Source: Plecoglossus altivelis (Eukaryota; Chordata; Actinopteri; Osmeriformes; Plecoglossidae). From it: a stretch of DNA of 64,000 nt. The stretch covers positions 16,449,523 to 16,513,522 of the forward strand of contig BROE01000014.1 in assembly GCA_036571765.1 (NCBI GenBank), written 5' to 3'. Shown here piece after piece: positions 47,156 to 58,899 of this stretch. Positions within the stretch are counted from its first letter, which is position 1, and each line of letters begins with the position of its first letter. The notes under the pieces are model-generated. The model saw only the letters and a program-made list of their open reading frames with translations. It was not told the origin of the DNA and made no database searches. Made by a program: the position numbers and the translations under genes.

Positions 47156-47724
47156 ACAGCACACGTTCTTGCTCTAAAAACCTGCTATTGTACCAATTTA
47201 TGTCCAGAAGTGTTTTCATGCTGGTGGAGTGCTTGATGAACAGGAAATGTAACGTTTCTAAATAAACGAGGTTCTGAATGAATATTAGACGCAAACTTTG
47301 AATCAGAACGATCTTTATTCGTCAAGTGAGTTTACACAAAGAATTCGCTAAGGCTGAAAGGTGGGTAGCATAAACATGTAAGAATCTTCAATATAAATAT
47401 ACTGAAAGGTACACTAAAGACAGATTCACATAGGAACAGGAAATGGATGGATGTCACCCAAATTCCAGCAAGTCTTCCTTATCTTCAGTGTTTAACACAC
47501 AGGCCAGTGTGTTGTGTTCTGTTTGTCACAGGTGTTTGTGACTGTCTTGGTGTGTGTGTGTGTGTATGGTCGTGTGACCACTGTTACAAACACCTGTCTG
47601 CATTTAACTGCACCAGATAGTGATAAACGGTATCTGTACACGGTATAAAAACGACTCATGTGGAATGCAGACTGTGTTCAAAGTTACATTTTGTGAAACG
47701 TAAAAACTAAAATGTAATTGAACA

Positions 47725-47775
47725 TTTATTGAACTGAAGAAAAAACATTCGGCCAAAATTATGATTCCCTTTATT
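47725..47775 (-). terminator. candidate cd4-2 poly(A) signals
   Basis: AATAAA on the - strand at 47770-47775 and again at 47725-47730, about 264-314 bp beyond the cd4-2 stop. Confidence 0.5.
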
Positions 47776-48038
47776 TGATGTAAAGTTACACATTTAAAAC
47801 ATTGTCTAAATCTTTCTTGCCAGTAATGTACTATATGAGCAGTATATTCATTTTATGAAAGCAACTTACAGACAATAAATCTATATTATGAACAGCTATA
47901 AGCAATTTAGGCCACATTCTCTCTCGCCGTCTTTTTCTAACCCTCCTGCTTCCATCTTTCTCTCGGACTCTCTCGCTCTCTTTCCCCGTGTCCTTCCAAG
48001 TCGATCTACCTCCCAGTCCCTCCATAAGATCTACCTGT

Positions 48039-50485
48039 TTAGCGCTGTTGCTTGGCAACAGGCTTCGTCTTGTCTCTCGGTCGTCCTTGCGGAGGGCGAA
48101 GAACTGCACTGCTTAAGCAAACGCAGAAAACAACATTGAAAAACTCCATTCGCATTTTATGTTGTACGTAACATACTGTTATTTTAACAGGTCACTTTCG
48201 TAACGTTCCAAAACTACAAGTTCAACTTAGTTATGTTGCCTTTGCCTGCTAACTCTTTCTATACCCTTCAGTTCAGGACTCATTTGGCATAGTTTTCTTC
48301 TTGTTAGATCTTCTGTCTTTTATATCTTTGCTGTTGTTTGTCGTCCCTCATGTAAAGCGTCTTTGGGTACTCAGAAAAACGCTATATACATTTTAATACT
48401 TGTAATTATTGCTATTATTATATGGAATCAAATTTGTTGGGGAAGCAAACTGGAGTATTGACCTGTTGCAGTGGCAGTATTCGTTGGGCTTCAAAGGTTG
48501 CCTGGTGGTTCTCATCTTGTGGACTCTCCTCTGCACAAGAAGAAAAAAAGGATTGTAAACAAAAAACAAAAAAAAAAGTTTATGAAACAATACAAGCAAG
48601 TATTCGTTTTTTGTATTTCTCAATTTCCTAAATACATTTGTCAATCAAGCTTATGATCAAGCGTCAGTACTCAGGTAGTCCACTTTCTCACAGGCAGGGG
48701 CACCCCTTGAGTTTCTGGGCCCACCCTGGCTGATGTGTGCCCCGGGCCCCCCGAATGTAAACCCTACAGGATGGTATGGTGTTATACAGGGGCCCCCTGT
48801 GTGACCAGGGCCCCCTTCCAATCCTCCTAATCTTGCCCCCCTCTACAGTGCCCCTGCCTGGAGGTGAAGCATCAACAGCCTGGCTCCACCCTACCTTCAT
48901 CCGTCTGTTTCTCCGTCGGACCAGGATCACCAGCACCACCAGCAGGATCAGCACCAGGCCCCCGGCCCCCGCTGCTAGCCACACCCACAGACTAAACCCC
49001 CACAGAGGGGATCCGTCCTTAGGGCTCCCACCCACCTTCCCTCCCTCAGTCTGTCCAGGCTGGAGGTTGGTGCCACCTGGTAGACAACGATACGTAAAGT
49101 GTTTGGCATCCTGGTATGGAACAAGGAACGGTTGTATGTGTATGTGCTAGAGCTAGAGTTACGTACAGTGAGGGCATCGGGACACGGATAGGTCTCTTGG
49201 TGTAGAGGGTGGGACTGTAGGCCTTAAACCTGGGAAAACACAATCGCTGTTGTTATCAGCATCACGTTATTTCAAGGAAGAACCTCAGATCTTACATGTG
49301 ATTCGAACCAATCAGAAAGTCGCCCGTACTTTGCACGCGCAGGCTCACGGTCTCTTGATGAAGGGTTTCTTTGTCCTTAGAGATCCGGCAGGTCCAGATC
49401 CCGGCGTCCTCCAAGGTGACGCTGCTGAGCTGGACCTGCCCAGAGGACGGTGCGGACCCTCCACCTGGACGCAGCCACTCCACCTGGGGCTTGGGATCAC
49501 CAGACGTCTGGCAGTGGAGAGAGGCAGCAGAGCCCAGTGGGACGTCACTGGAGGGGGACACGGAGGCTGGGGGGCAGCAGGAAGGAAGGAAGGAAGGATG
49601 GAAGAAAGGAAGGAAGGAAGGAAGGAAGGAAGGAAGGAAGAAAGGAAGGAATGAAGGAAGCAAAACAAGAGGTAAGATATAAACAAGAACCCAGAAGCAT
49701 CACCTTCATTGGACTTGTGATTCAAGACTCCATTCACATGTCCTGCTGGTCGACTGTCTATTTGTCGCATCTTGTGAGAGGAAGAGATGCGAGCCATGGT
49801 CTCTGCTCACACATAACTAGTACCTTCAATGATGTAGAGCCTGTGGCTGTACTCGGTGTGGTCCACCTTGCAAATGTATGACCCCAAATCTCCCACGCCC
49901 ACGTTTGGAATCTCCAGATGTTCTCCTGATCGCTTCACATGGATGTTGGGGAATTTACCTTGCATGGAAAAGAGTCATGACCACATCAATGAGAAAGGGA
50001 GAACAATAAGATGCTGTATAGATTTCTCTAACCTGTAAGTCTATTTGTATTTGTGAATCTACATTAATCTAGTCGTAAATCTATTGTCCTCCATTGAAAA
50101 GAACAGATATTACCTGAAGAATTAGCTACATACAATTTTGAACGTGATTTTGAATCAGTTATTGCTGTTCATTTACCTTTATTCGATGCCCCAGTTTTCC
50201 CATTGAGCCGTACAATCAAAGACCTCTTGTCACCAAATGTCCACTCTACATTCTGATTCCTGATGTGGACCCCACAGTTGATTTTGGCCGACATCCCCCG
50301 TTTCACAAACAAAATGGTCCCTTCCAATGGAACTAGACAGAGAGCTGAAAGGAAGGTTATGACACAAACGCAAAGGTGAGATGTTGTTGCAATGTCCAAA
50401 ACGGTCGCAATGCTCCCACGCTAATTGAATCTCAAAACAATGGTTTATATTTTCACTTACCACACAATAAAAGCGCGATCTTCAT
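48039..50485 (-). CDS. cd4-2: CD4-2, two-Ig-domain CD4-related co-receptor
   Basis: Seven coding exons: 50461-50485, 50177-50344, 49824-49958, 49330-49566, 48895-49076, 48463-48530 and 48039-48108, giving 885 nt and 294 aa. The signal sequence is split (MKIALLLC then ALCLVPLEG). Ig D1 is split by an intron and has both cysteines (KINCGV, SYICKV). D2, encoded by exon 4, has SLHCQTSGDPKPQVEWLRPG and IWTCRISKD. A Gly-rich stalk leads to the membrane segment at about 217-241 (LVLILLVVLVILVRRR). The tail has Cys268-His-Cys270 (NEYCHCN), the CxC Lck-binding motif, before SAVLRPPQGRPRDK. Two Ig domains, a split D1 and CxC match the teleost CD4-2 (CD4REL) class; two domains are reported for salmonid and some other CD4-2, three for several species. 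Lies 8 kb from cd4-1 in the same orientation. Confidence 0.9.
49580..49662. repeat. (GGAA)n microsatellite
   Basis: GGAAGGAAGGAA run 14 bp upstream (transcript sense) of the cd4-2 D2 exon. Confidence 0.92.
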
Positions 50486-51649
50486 TTTTGTTTTTTTTTC
50501 TGAAAGAAATGATGATCAACCGTATGAGAAACAACGACGCATTTGATCAAACGTCAGCGCTGTTGAGGTATCTTTACTTTCCAGTGTGAAAAGATGCATG
50601 TTTTTTTATTCAACGTAATGTCACCACACACGGCTTCTGTTTCAATACGAATCAACCTTTGAGGTGCCTGACCACATTGCGACTTCCTCTCTCAACTTTT
50701 TCTACTCTCTTGTTTCTCCGTATAAAATGGGTGAACGCATTTGGGAGAAATTAATATTAAATTATACACTTTGCAGAGAAGTAGATTTTGTTTGATAGTG
50801 TCAATATTATGGTAGGACAAGCGGCCTTGAAAACGAATACATTTGTAATACATTGTAAACTCGTTTGATAGATGATATTAAAGGTCAAACGAAAATGTTA
50901 ACGGATTGCAATTCAGCCTAATTAAATAGTATCATCATATTGATCATCGTAATGAATTAAATATGATTTTAAAATGGTAAAACGTCCCTACTACATAGCA
51001 ACATCTCAAACCTAAATAGGCCAACTGATTTCCCACGGTTAACAAACGTGGGTAAAGTTCGTTCAACTTATAATAAGTGGGCCAATATAGGTAAATGAGT
51101 TATTGGTCAAATTAAGTAGGCAAATTTGCCAGGAATTTGTATGTTAATGTATGTTAAATGTTGTATGTTAATTGTATGAAACTTTGTAATATCCTATGAA
51201 CATTTTACAGAATCATAAGTTATAATAGACTGCAGTACCTAACTGCTTTTCGCGGGTAAACTCTAAACCAAAAATGTCTAATGATAACTCATCCATACCG
51301 TTTGTATATATTTTTGCAAACAAAGTCGAAAAAACCTTATTTTCAATCGAAAATCTTAAATCCGGCATGACCGGATTTTTCCACAATTTGCGTTTTGTTA
51401 CTTATAATCTACCTAAGAAACCCCACTGAAATTCAAACTTCTACAAATAAAAATATGAATAACAATTAGGCCTCGTCTTTTACAAGAACTCACTCTATTA
51501 AATGTTTGTATGTCTTAATGGCGATTGAGTAATTTTATGAGTTAAGCACGGTAAAGGAAGCCTGAATTTCCAACTACATTCCTACAACACTGTCAGATAT
51601 TCACACAAATAGTACCTTACGGTGATTTATCAAGTTGGGCATTTCTTAC

Positions 51650-51815
51650 CTGCTACTTCAATTTGTCTCTTAATTCAGGCTCTGTTCGACACAACACACT
51701 GATGAAGAAGAGGATGTGAAGAAAGCGGAAGAGATCTGAGAAAACTAATTTGGAAAAGTGTAGCAGGAGACACAGGAAACGTCACTTCAGGTGACAAGAT
51801 TCCTTTTTAAACACA
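51650..51815 (-). promoter_or_regulatory. cd4-2: cd4-2 non-coding first exon and TATA-like element
   Basis: On the - strand a donor AGTAGCAG|GTAAGAAAT lies at 51650/51649. A TTTAAAAA element lies at 51811-51804. The ATG exon starts at an acceptor (TTTCTTTCAG, exon start 50499), 14 nt before ATG 50485, so an upstream non-coding exon is required. Linking these elements is inference. Confidence 0.4.
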
Positions 51816-52052
51816 TTAAAATGAAATGTAATTGCTTGCTATAAAGCAGGCTGGAAGTAGTCTTGAGTGCAGGCACATATACACTGCTACAGTGTACTTC
51901 CTTTACTGGAGATGCATGTAGACTTACTCGTAATTATTGTGGGCGTCTAAACATCAAAAAAGGCAATGAAAAAGATGCGACCTATAATGACGTAATCTGT
52001 ACCTTCCAAACACAAAGTGAAGCAACAGACACGCGCGGCAGAAAGACTAGTC

Positions 52053-52191
52053 TTTATTTGTCAGAGCAGAAGTAACAAAGGAATTCATTTATGCAAAATA
52101 AACAAAATAAAACGAAACCACCTTGCTAAATAACCCTCACCACACTTCAAATAACAACCAGTTCGGTTTGGTGTTTATTGAACTTTTTATT
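52053..52191 (-). terminator. candidate usp5 poly(A) signals
   Basis: AATAAA on the - strand at 52186-52191, 52174-52179 and 52053-52058, about 530 to 660 bp beyond the usp5 stop. Confidence 0.5.
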
Positions 52192-52628
52192 ACAGTTTTT
52201 TTAATTTTAAATACACATTTGAACTGTTTTCATCCTTTGTTTAATAGAATTTTTTGGATAGTGAATGTCTAACTGTCTCTTGTAACCATCTTATTGGAAC
52301 AGGTGAGGCAGGGGAGTTGGTGATTGGCTGAAAAAGCGGTGACATCACAATGGCAGCTACCCAATAAAAGAGGAGATGAGTGTCTCGAAGCCTAGAGCAG
52401 GAAGGGGAGCTGTTCACCAGCCACAGATATACAATATCAACGGCTGCGTGAGTCAACAGAGTGATGAGGTTGGACCGAAAGCCTGCCACCCAATCTTACG
52501 CTAACCCTCCGCCAAAAAGCAACACCTCTCTCGCAAACGCAACCGCCAGCTGACACTGTTGCGGTCAGAGAAGCGTATTTACGACCTCACGGTCAGTTCA
52601 GAAGCCTCGAATGAGAGCGTTACTTAGC

Positions 52629-52648
52629 CGCCCCCCCCCCCCCCCCCC
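52629..52648. repeat. poly-C run
   Basis: Run of about 19 C in the usp5 3' UTR, 70 bp beyond the stop. Confidence 0.9.
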
Positions 52649-52717
52649 TTAAAGAGCTTGAGTGTCGGTGCCTTGCTCTGCTCCCCCCCCACCCCACGAA
52701 CCCTCCTCCTCCTCCGT

Positions 52718-55700
52718 TCACTCTGCGACCCTCCTGTAGAAGTACAGTAGCCCAGGTCCTTCGGAGGCTTCTCGGAGGCACACACCTTCTGATCGTTGAA
52801 GATCACCCACCTGGGAGAGGTCAGGAAGGACAAGAAGGAGAAGAAGAAGAATGGCAGCCAATCAGAGACAGACAGGATGTTAAAACGCGGCTCTGATGGA
52901 GGGTTTTGCTCCTCTGATCGTCATGGGGACGCGGTCGTCAAGGGGAGGCGGTTACTCACTGCTGGTCCTTCTTGATGTGGCAGACGTAGTGGCCACACAT
53001 GGTGCTGGTGCCCATGTGACTGACGAACGCAAACAACTCGTACTCTGGAGACGGAATAAGAGGTGGGGGGGGTGGTGTGAGAGAGAGAGAGAGAGAAAGA
53101 GAGAGACAGAGAGAGACAGAGAGAGAGACAAAGAGAACATCAGAATTGAATATCAATGAGTGTCCCCTCTAGTTAAATCCACACAAATGTGCATTTAAAC
53201 AATGCACTGCTGTATCAACACTGCAAGCAAACCCAACCAACCCTTCTGTACTTCCCCAGACTTACTGCCAGGGCCATCTCTGACACGTGGCCCAGGAGGA
53301 GGGTCCCTACTGCCCTCACTCTCAGCGGCAGAGCGGCCCCCTTCCGACACCTCCATGGACTCGAGGTCGTCCAGGTGGGAGAAGATCCAGTCAACGGCCC
53401 TCTCCAGAACATTACTCTGGAGAGAGAGAGACAGGGTGAGGGAGCGAGAGACAGGGTGAGGGAGAGAGAGACAGACAGGGTGAGGGAGAGAGAGACAGAC
53501 AGGGTGAGGGAGAGAGAGACAGACAGGGTGAGGGAAAGAGAGACAGACAGGGTGAGGGAGAGAGAGACAGGGTGAGGGAGAGAGAGACAGGGTGAGGGAG
53601 AGAGAGACAGGGTGAGGGAGAGAGAGATAGGGTGAGGGAGATAGAGACAGGGTGAGGGAGATAGAGACAGGGTGAGGGAGATAGAGACTCGGTGAGGGAG
53701 AGAGAGACAGGGTGAGGGAGATAGAGAGACAGGGTGAGGGAGATAGAGAGACAGGGTGAGGGATAGAGACAGGGGGAGGGAGGGATAGAGAGATATGGTA
53801 AGTACAGTTGCTATGCTTAAGTCCTGCACTCTAGTTATAATAATATTATAATATGAAATCATATTATAATATTAAATAATATTATAATATGAAATCATAT
53901 TATAATATTAAATAATATTATAATATGAAATCATATTATAATAGTATATATGGACCTCATGTGAGTAGCCAGTTTTACTTCAGAAAATGCTTTTCCCTTC
54001 CCTTCTTCCTCCTTTCTCTTCCTCAAATCCTCTTTGTACATGTATCGATAAGTATTCGCACTGACAAACGCAGACAAGACTCAGCGGAATTCAGCAGCTT
54101 TCATATCTTCTTTGAAAAGCAATACTTTCAGTTTACAGTAGTTTGATTCCCATGCAAGCTATTCTGCGTTTCAGATTTCAGAGGTAAATAACAGGGCAGT
54201 GTTGTGTTACACTCAGGGCAAAGCAGATTGTTCAGAAGCCAGATTACACGTCAACGCAAACCTGCAAATTCACGCAAATTTTAGACACGGTTCACGATGG
54301 AACAAAGAACTTTGGGCTTCTAAGCGATTCGCACAAATGAACGCACAAGCGAAAATTAACTTCGTTGGCGCTGATCTTTCACATGGCGTTTGGGGGCAAA
54401 CGCAGAGACCCCCTGCCAGGGCCTGCTGGTGTGTTTGGGCCCCTGGGGGTCCACGCCCCTGTCCTCACCGTGGCCCTCAGCGCCCGAGTGGCCTGGTCTC
54501 GGCTGAAGCCCATGGATACGATGGTCGCCAGGTGCTCCTCAGGTACACTCTCAGCGGTGGGCGTGGTCCCGGGGGCGGAGCTACAGCCCGGTAACACCAG
54601 GGGGGCGGAGAAATCTGGGACGAAAGAAAAAATATGTTATAAAAAAATGTATAAATGTGGACAAAAAGAGAAGAAAAAATTTAATGGAAAAAAGAATTTC
54701 AGTCTTTTTTTCATATATACATACAATAAGTAAAATAATAATAATAATTAATAAATAAATAAAGGACTTAGTTCCTCACCTGGGTCGTCCATGTGGCCCA
54801 TGACCCAGTTCATGGCAGCGTCGATCCCAGTGTTTCCAGTGTAGTACACAGCCTTCCTGCAGGCCTCCAGTGGGAAGCCCATCTCACATAACTGGGACAC
54901 AGTGGAATCGTCCAGGACTGGGGCTGGGTAGGGATGAGTCACGCACGGAGGGGCAGGGATGAGTCAAACAGGGGGCGAAAACTGGACACATTAAACTAGA
55001 CTCGGGAAATAACTGACACATTCTGAGAAAAGTGAGAAACACTAAGAAACTATATAACAAATAAAAATATATATGAGACAAGTGGACCAAAATATAAACA
55101 AACATCAACTTGAATGGCCTTGTTTGGTGGAAACTTAAAATCAATCATTTGAGGAAGTTAAGAGTCACAGACGACATCCACATAGAACAACATAGAACAT
55201 GGAGACAGAGATCATGGAGACAGGAACATGGAGACAAGAACATGGAGACAGAACACGGAGACAGAACACGGAGACAGAACACGGAGACAGAACACGGAGA
55301 CAGAACACGGAGACAGAACACGGAGACAGAAAAGATGGCTGGAAAAAAGACAGCTAGAAAAGATGGTGTTAAACGACAGAAGGAAGGAAGGAAGGTAGCA
55401 GAAACGACAGACAAACTGACACAGCAGCGGGGAGCAGAGGGAGTCGTCCTCCTCGTTGCCGTGGAAACCCAGGATACCTTTGACCTCCACGTCAGGGGTC
55501 ATGAGCGGAGGCGGGGCCACCTCCGGCAGAAGCTCCTCCCCCGGCTGCTGGCCGGTCCCACGGAGCGCGCTCAGATCCAGCGTATCGGGAACGTCAATGC
55601 TCACGTCTGTTCACGTAAAATGAGTCGTTACAACCATCAGTTTCAAACCAACAGCAATATCCTGCAGCAGGAAGATGCCTGCAATAAGTATATATGAAAC

Positions 55701-58700
55701 TTCCATGTCAAGTCCACGTCTTCCAGGGACACGGTCAGTACCTACCCAGCTTCTTAGGGACCCAGTCCAGGCCGAAGGTGAACTTCTTGATCTGGATCAC
55801 TAAGTGATCAGGAAAAGAAGCGAAGCGTGTCGTCCTGTCAGAAAGACACAAGAAAGACGTCGTTATTATCCCATCATGGCATTTATGCCTTCCTTATTAT
55901 TATCATCACAGATAGTGTTTTTAGGAAGAGGACAAGTGATGGGTGGGAAGAGAGAGAGGAGGGAGAGAGGGAGAGAGAGGGGAGAGAGACAGCGGGAGAG
56001 AGGAAAGAGAGAGACAGAGGGAGAGTGGGTGAGGGTTAGAGAGAGAAGGGGAGAGAGAAAGGAGAGTGAGGGAGAGAGGGGAGAGAGACAGCAGGAGAGA
56101 GGAAAGAGAGAGACGGAGAGAGAGTGAGATAGAGTAAAAGGCCCTGAGCCAGATTTGAACCCAGGCTGCCTGTGAAGCCTCAGCCTCCAGTCCAACATTA
56201 AGAGAGGAAACACAGCGTGTCCTTACTTGGTGGCACTGGTCTTGGCCTGCACTGCAGAGCTCCAGAAGTCAGTGAGCGTCTCCGGTTCGCTGAGAGCCGC
56301 CATGCACGCCGTGAAGGGGATCCGAGCGCGCACGCTCGCCGGGGGCGGAGCTCCCGACGAATCAGCCGCCTCACGCCGCCGCTCTGCTTCCTGTAGCTCC
56401 TCTGGCGAAGGAGAGGAAGACGGAGCGAGCGTAGAAGAAAGAGAGCGGCCATCGTTACGCACACATCCTACACGTGCTACGCCATTTCAGACGCGAAACC
56501 TTCCCCCTTCCTCCACCTCTGGCCGCTCCCCGCCAGGCGATGGTTGGCAGGCCAGGTTTGGGCCCCCAGGGGCCAGCTCCGGCCCTCACCTGTGTTGGTG
56601 GCCTGGTCCATGGGTACAGGCAGCTGCAGCATGTAGTCCACCCTCTGGGTGTACTTGGCTTTCTGAGACTGCTGGCACACGATCCGCTCCTCCACCAGGA
56701 AGCGAAAGGCTTCGGAAGGGTTCGCTCCCGAGCGGCAGTTTCTCTACAGGGGACGAGGGGAAAGGGAGAGAGAGTGAGCGAGGCAGGAGGAAGGGAGAGA
56801 GAGAGAGGCAGGAGGAAGGGAGAAAGAGAGAGAGGCAGGAGGAAGGGAGAGAGAGAGAGGCAGGAGGAAGGGAGAAAGAGAGAGAGGCAGGAGGAAGGGA
56901 GAGAGAGAGAGAGCAGCGCAAGCAGAAGGGCTCACCTCAACCATGTTAATGAAGTGCAATAAGAACTCTTGTGCGTCTTGCTGCCGATTGGTGGAGAACT
57001 CGGGATGGCCCCGCCCCACAAGTGCTTTGAACATACGTGGCGCAATGCCAACCTGGTCGCCCTGGAAACAAAAATACGATTGGTCAAAAAAAACGATCAA
57101 AACATTCAAGCCGTTTGGTTAAGTTGAGGACGTGGGACCAGTCTCACCCTGGGATCAGGAGACGTGTTGGTCTCCTCTCCTAGATCAAGGGAAGGTTTGG
57201 AGTACTCTCCTGACAGCAGGCCATAGCCCAGTTTGGCTCTGAGGGACACAGAACGGGTCGTTATGGGGAAACCACTGCAACAGTGTCCTGAATGGAGTCT
57301 TGAATTAGTAATGAAGATGTATTAGTGAGCGTGTGAAGGGAGACAGCGAAGACGTGAGAGGCACCGGATGTTGCTCTGAAGTCTTGTCCTAGTTTTTAAC
57401 AGCCAGAACAAATGGAGCCAGCATAGGGTGTGTGCTGTGTTTATGCTGTGTGAGCATGTGTGCTGTGTGTGCGTGCTGTGTTTATGCTGTGTGAGCATGT
57501 GTGCTGTGTGTGTGTGCTGTGTTTATGCTGTGTGAGCATGTGTGCTGTGTGTGTGTGCTGTGTTTATGCTGTATGAGCATGTGTGCTGTGTGTGTGTGCT
57601 GTGTTTATGCTGTGTGAGCATGTGTGCTGTGTGTGAGCATGCATGTGTGTTGTGTGTGAGTGTGCGCTGCGTGTGTGAGCATGCATATGTGCTGTGTGTG
57701 AGCATGTGTGTTGTGTGTGTGTGTAAGTGTGTGCTGTGTGTGAGCTTGTGTGTGTGTGTAAGTGTGTGCTGTGTGTGAGCATGTGTGTTGTGTGTGTGAG
57801 CTGTGTGTGAGAGGGGGTAGATATGTAACCACGTCTCATCACCAAAGGGTATTTCCATTCTAATAACGAGTTGGCATCGCTTCCCATGTGTGAGCGATTA
57901 GTGACATCTACTGGTGAAACAGACAACTGCAGCTCTGCCTGAACGAGCCCTGCTCCCTGATGAGAGGTTAGGGAAAGGGTGTTGGACACTCACACTTGAG
58001 TTTTAAAGTCCTGGGTGGGGTCGCTGGGAGCATCGTCGAAGATCTTTTCGATGTTGGAGACATACCTACGACAGGTGACATTACAGCTGGGTCAGCTGGG
58101 ATACAAATGCATTTGTAGGAGGGAGGAGGGAGAAGGGGAAGAGGGAGAAGGGGAGGAGGGAGGGAGGAGAGAGGAGGGAGAAGGGAAGGAGGGAGAAGGA
58201 GAGGAGGGAGAAGGAGATGAGGGAGAAGGAGATGAGGGAGGAGGGGAGCAGAGAGAAGGGGAGGAGGGTGGAGGGGAGCAGAGAGAAGGGGAGGAGGGTG
58301 GAGGGGAGCAGAGAGAAGGGGAGGAGGAAGAAGGAAAGGAGGGAGAAGGAAAGGAGGGAAAAGAAGAGGAGGGAGAAGGGGGAGGTACTGACTTGCTCTG
58401 GAAGTCAGGCACGGTGAAGAGCACTTGCATGACGGAGTTGAGGTAGCAGCTGTTGCCCAGGTTCTTCATCCCTGTCAGACCGGGGCCCGACAGGGGCCTC
58501 AGGGTGGTGCCCGACTCCTGGATGACCTCCCACTCCCCCACACGCTGGTTCACAGCTATCTCCAGCTCAGTCATGGTCCGCTCTGTCTGCACAGCAGACA
58601 CGAGACCATTCAGGACAGGGAAAACATCCATAAAGACAGGTGGTAGAGACCACCAGGGAATGGAAGAGATTCGGACTCGCCAGTCGGGGGAGGGGTTAAA

Positions 58701-58859
58701 GTAAGCAAGGGAGACGGGGAGAGAAAGGGAGAGAGAAAGAGAGTTGGAGAGACAGAGAGCATAAGAAAGAGTGTTTGAGAGAGAGAGAGCATTACAAAAA
58801 GAGTTTGAGAGAGAGCATTGGAAAGAGAGTTGGAGAGACAGAGAGCATTAGAAATAGAG

Positions 58860-58899
<40 letters not shown>

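Larger units (their letters stand above)
39880..47720. other. intergenic, cd4-1 promoter to cd4-2 3' end
   Basis: Nearly 8 kb without an identifiable gene. It contains the repeats listed separately, unassigned ORFs at 41538-41952 (-) and 46436-46690 (+), and C runs at about 45856-45870. I found no Ig-domain exon that would indicate LAG3. Confidence 0.5.

Noticed and set aside
38900..47800. LAG3 gene between cd4-1 and cd4-2
   Set aside because: No Ig-domain exon with the WxR/YxC pattern was found on either strand in this interval.
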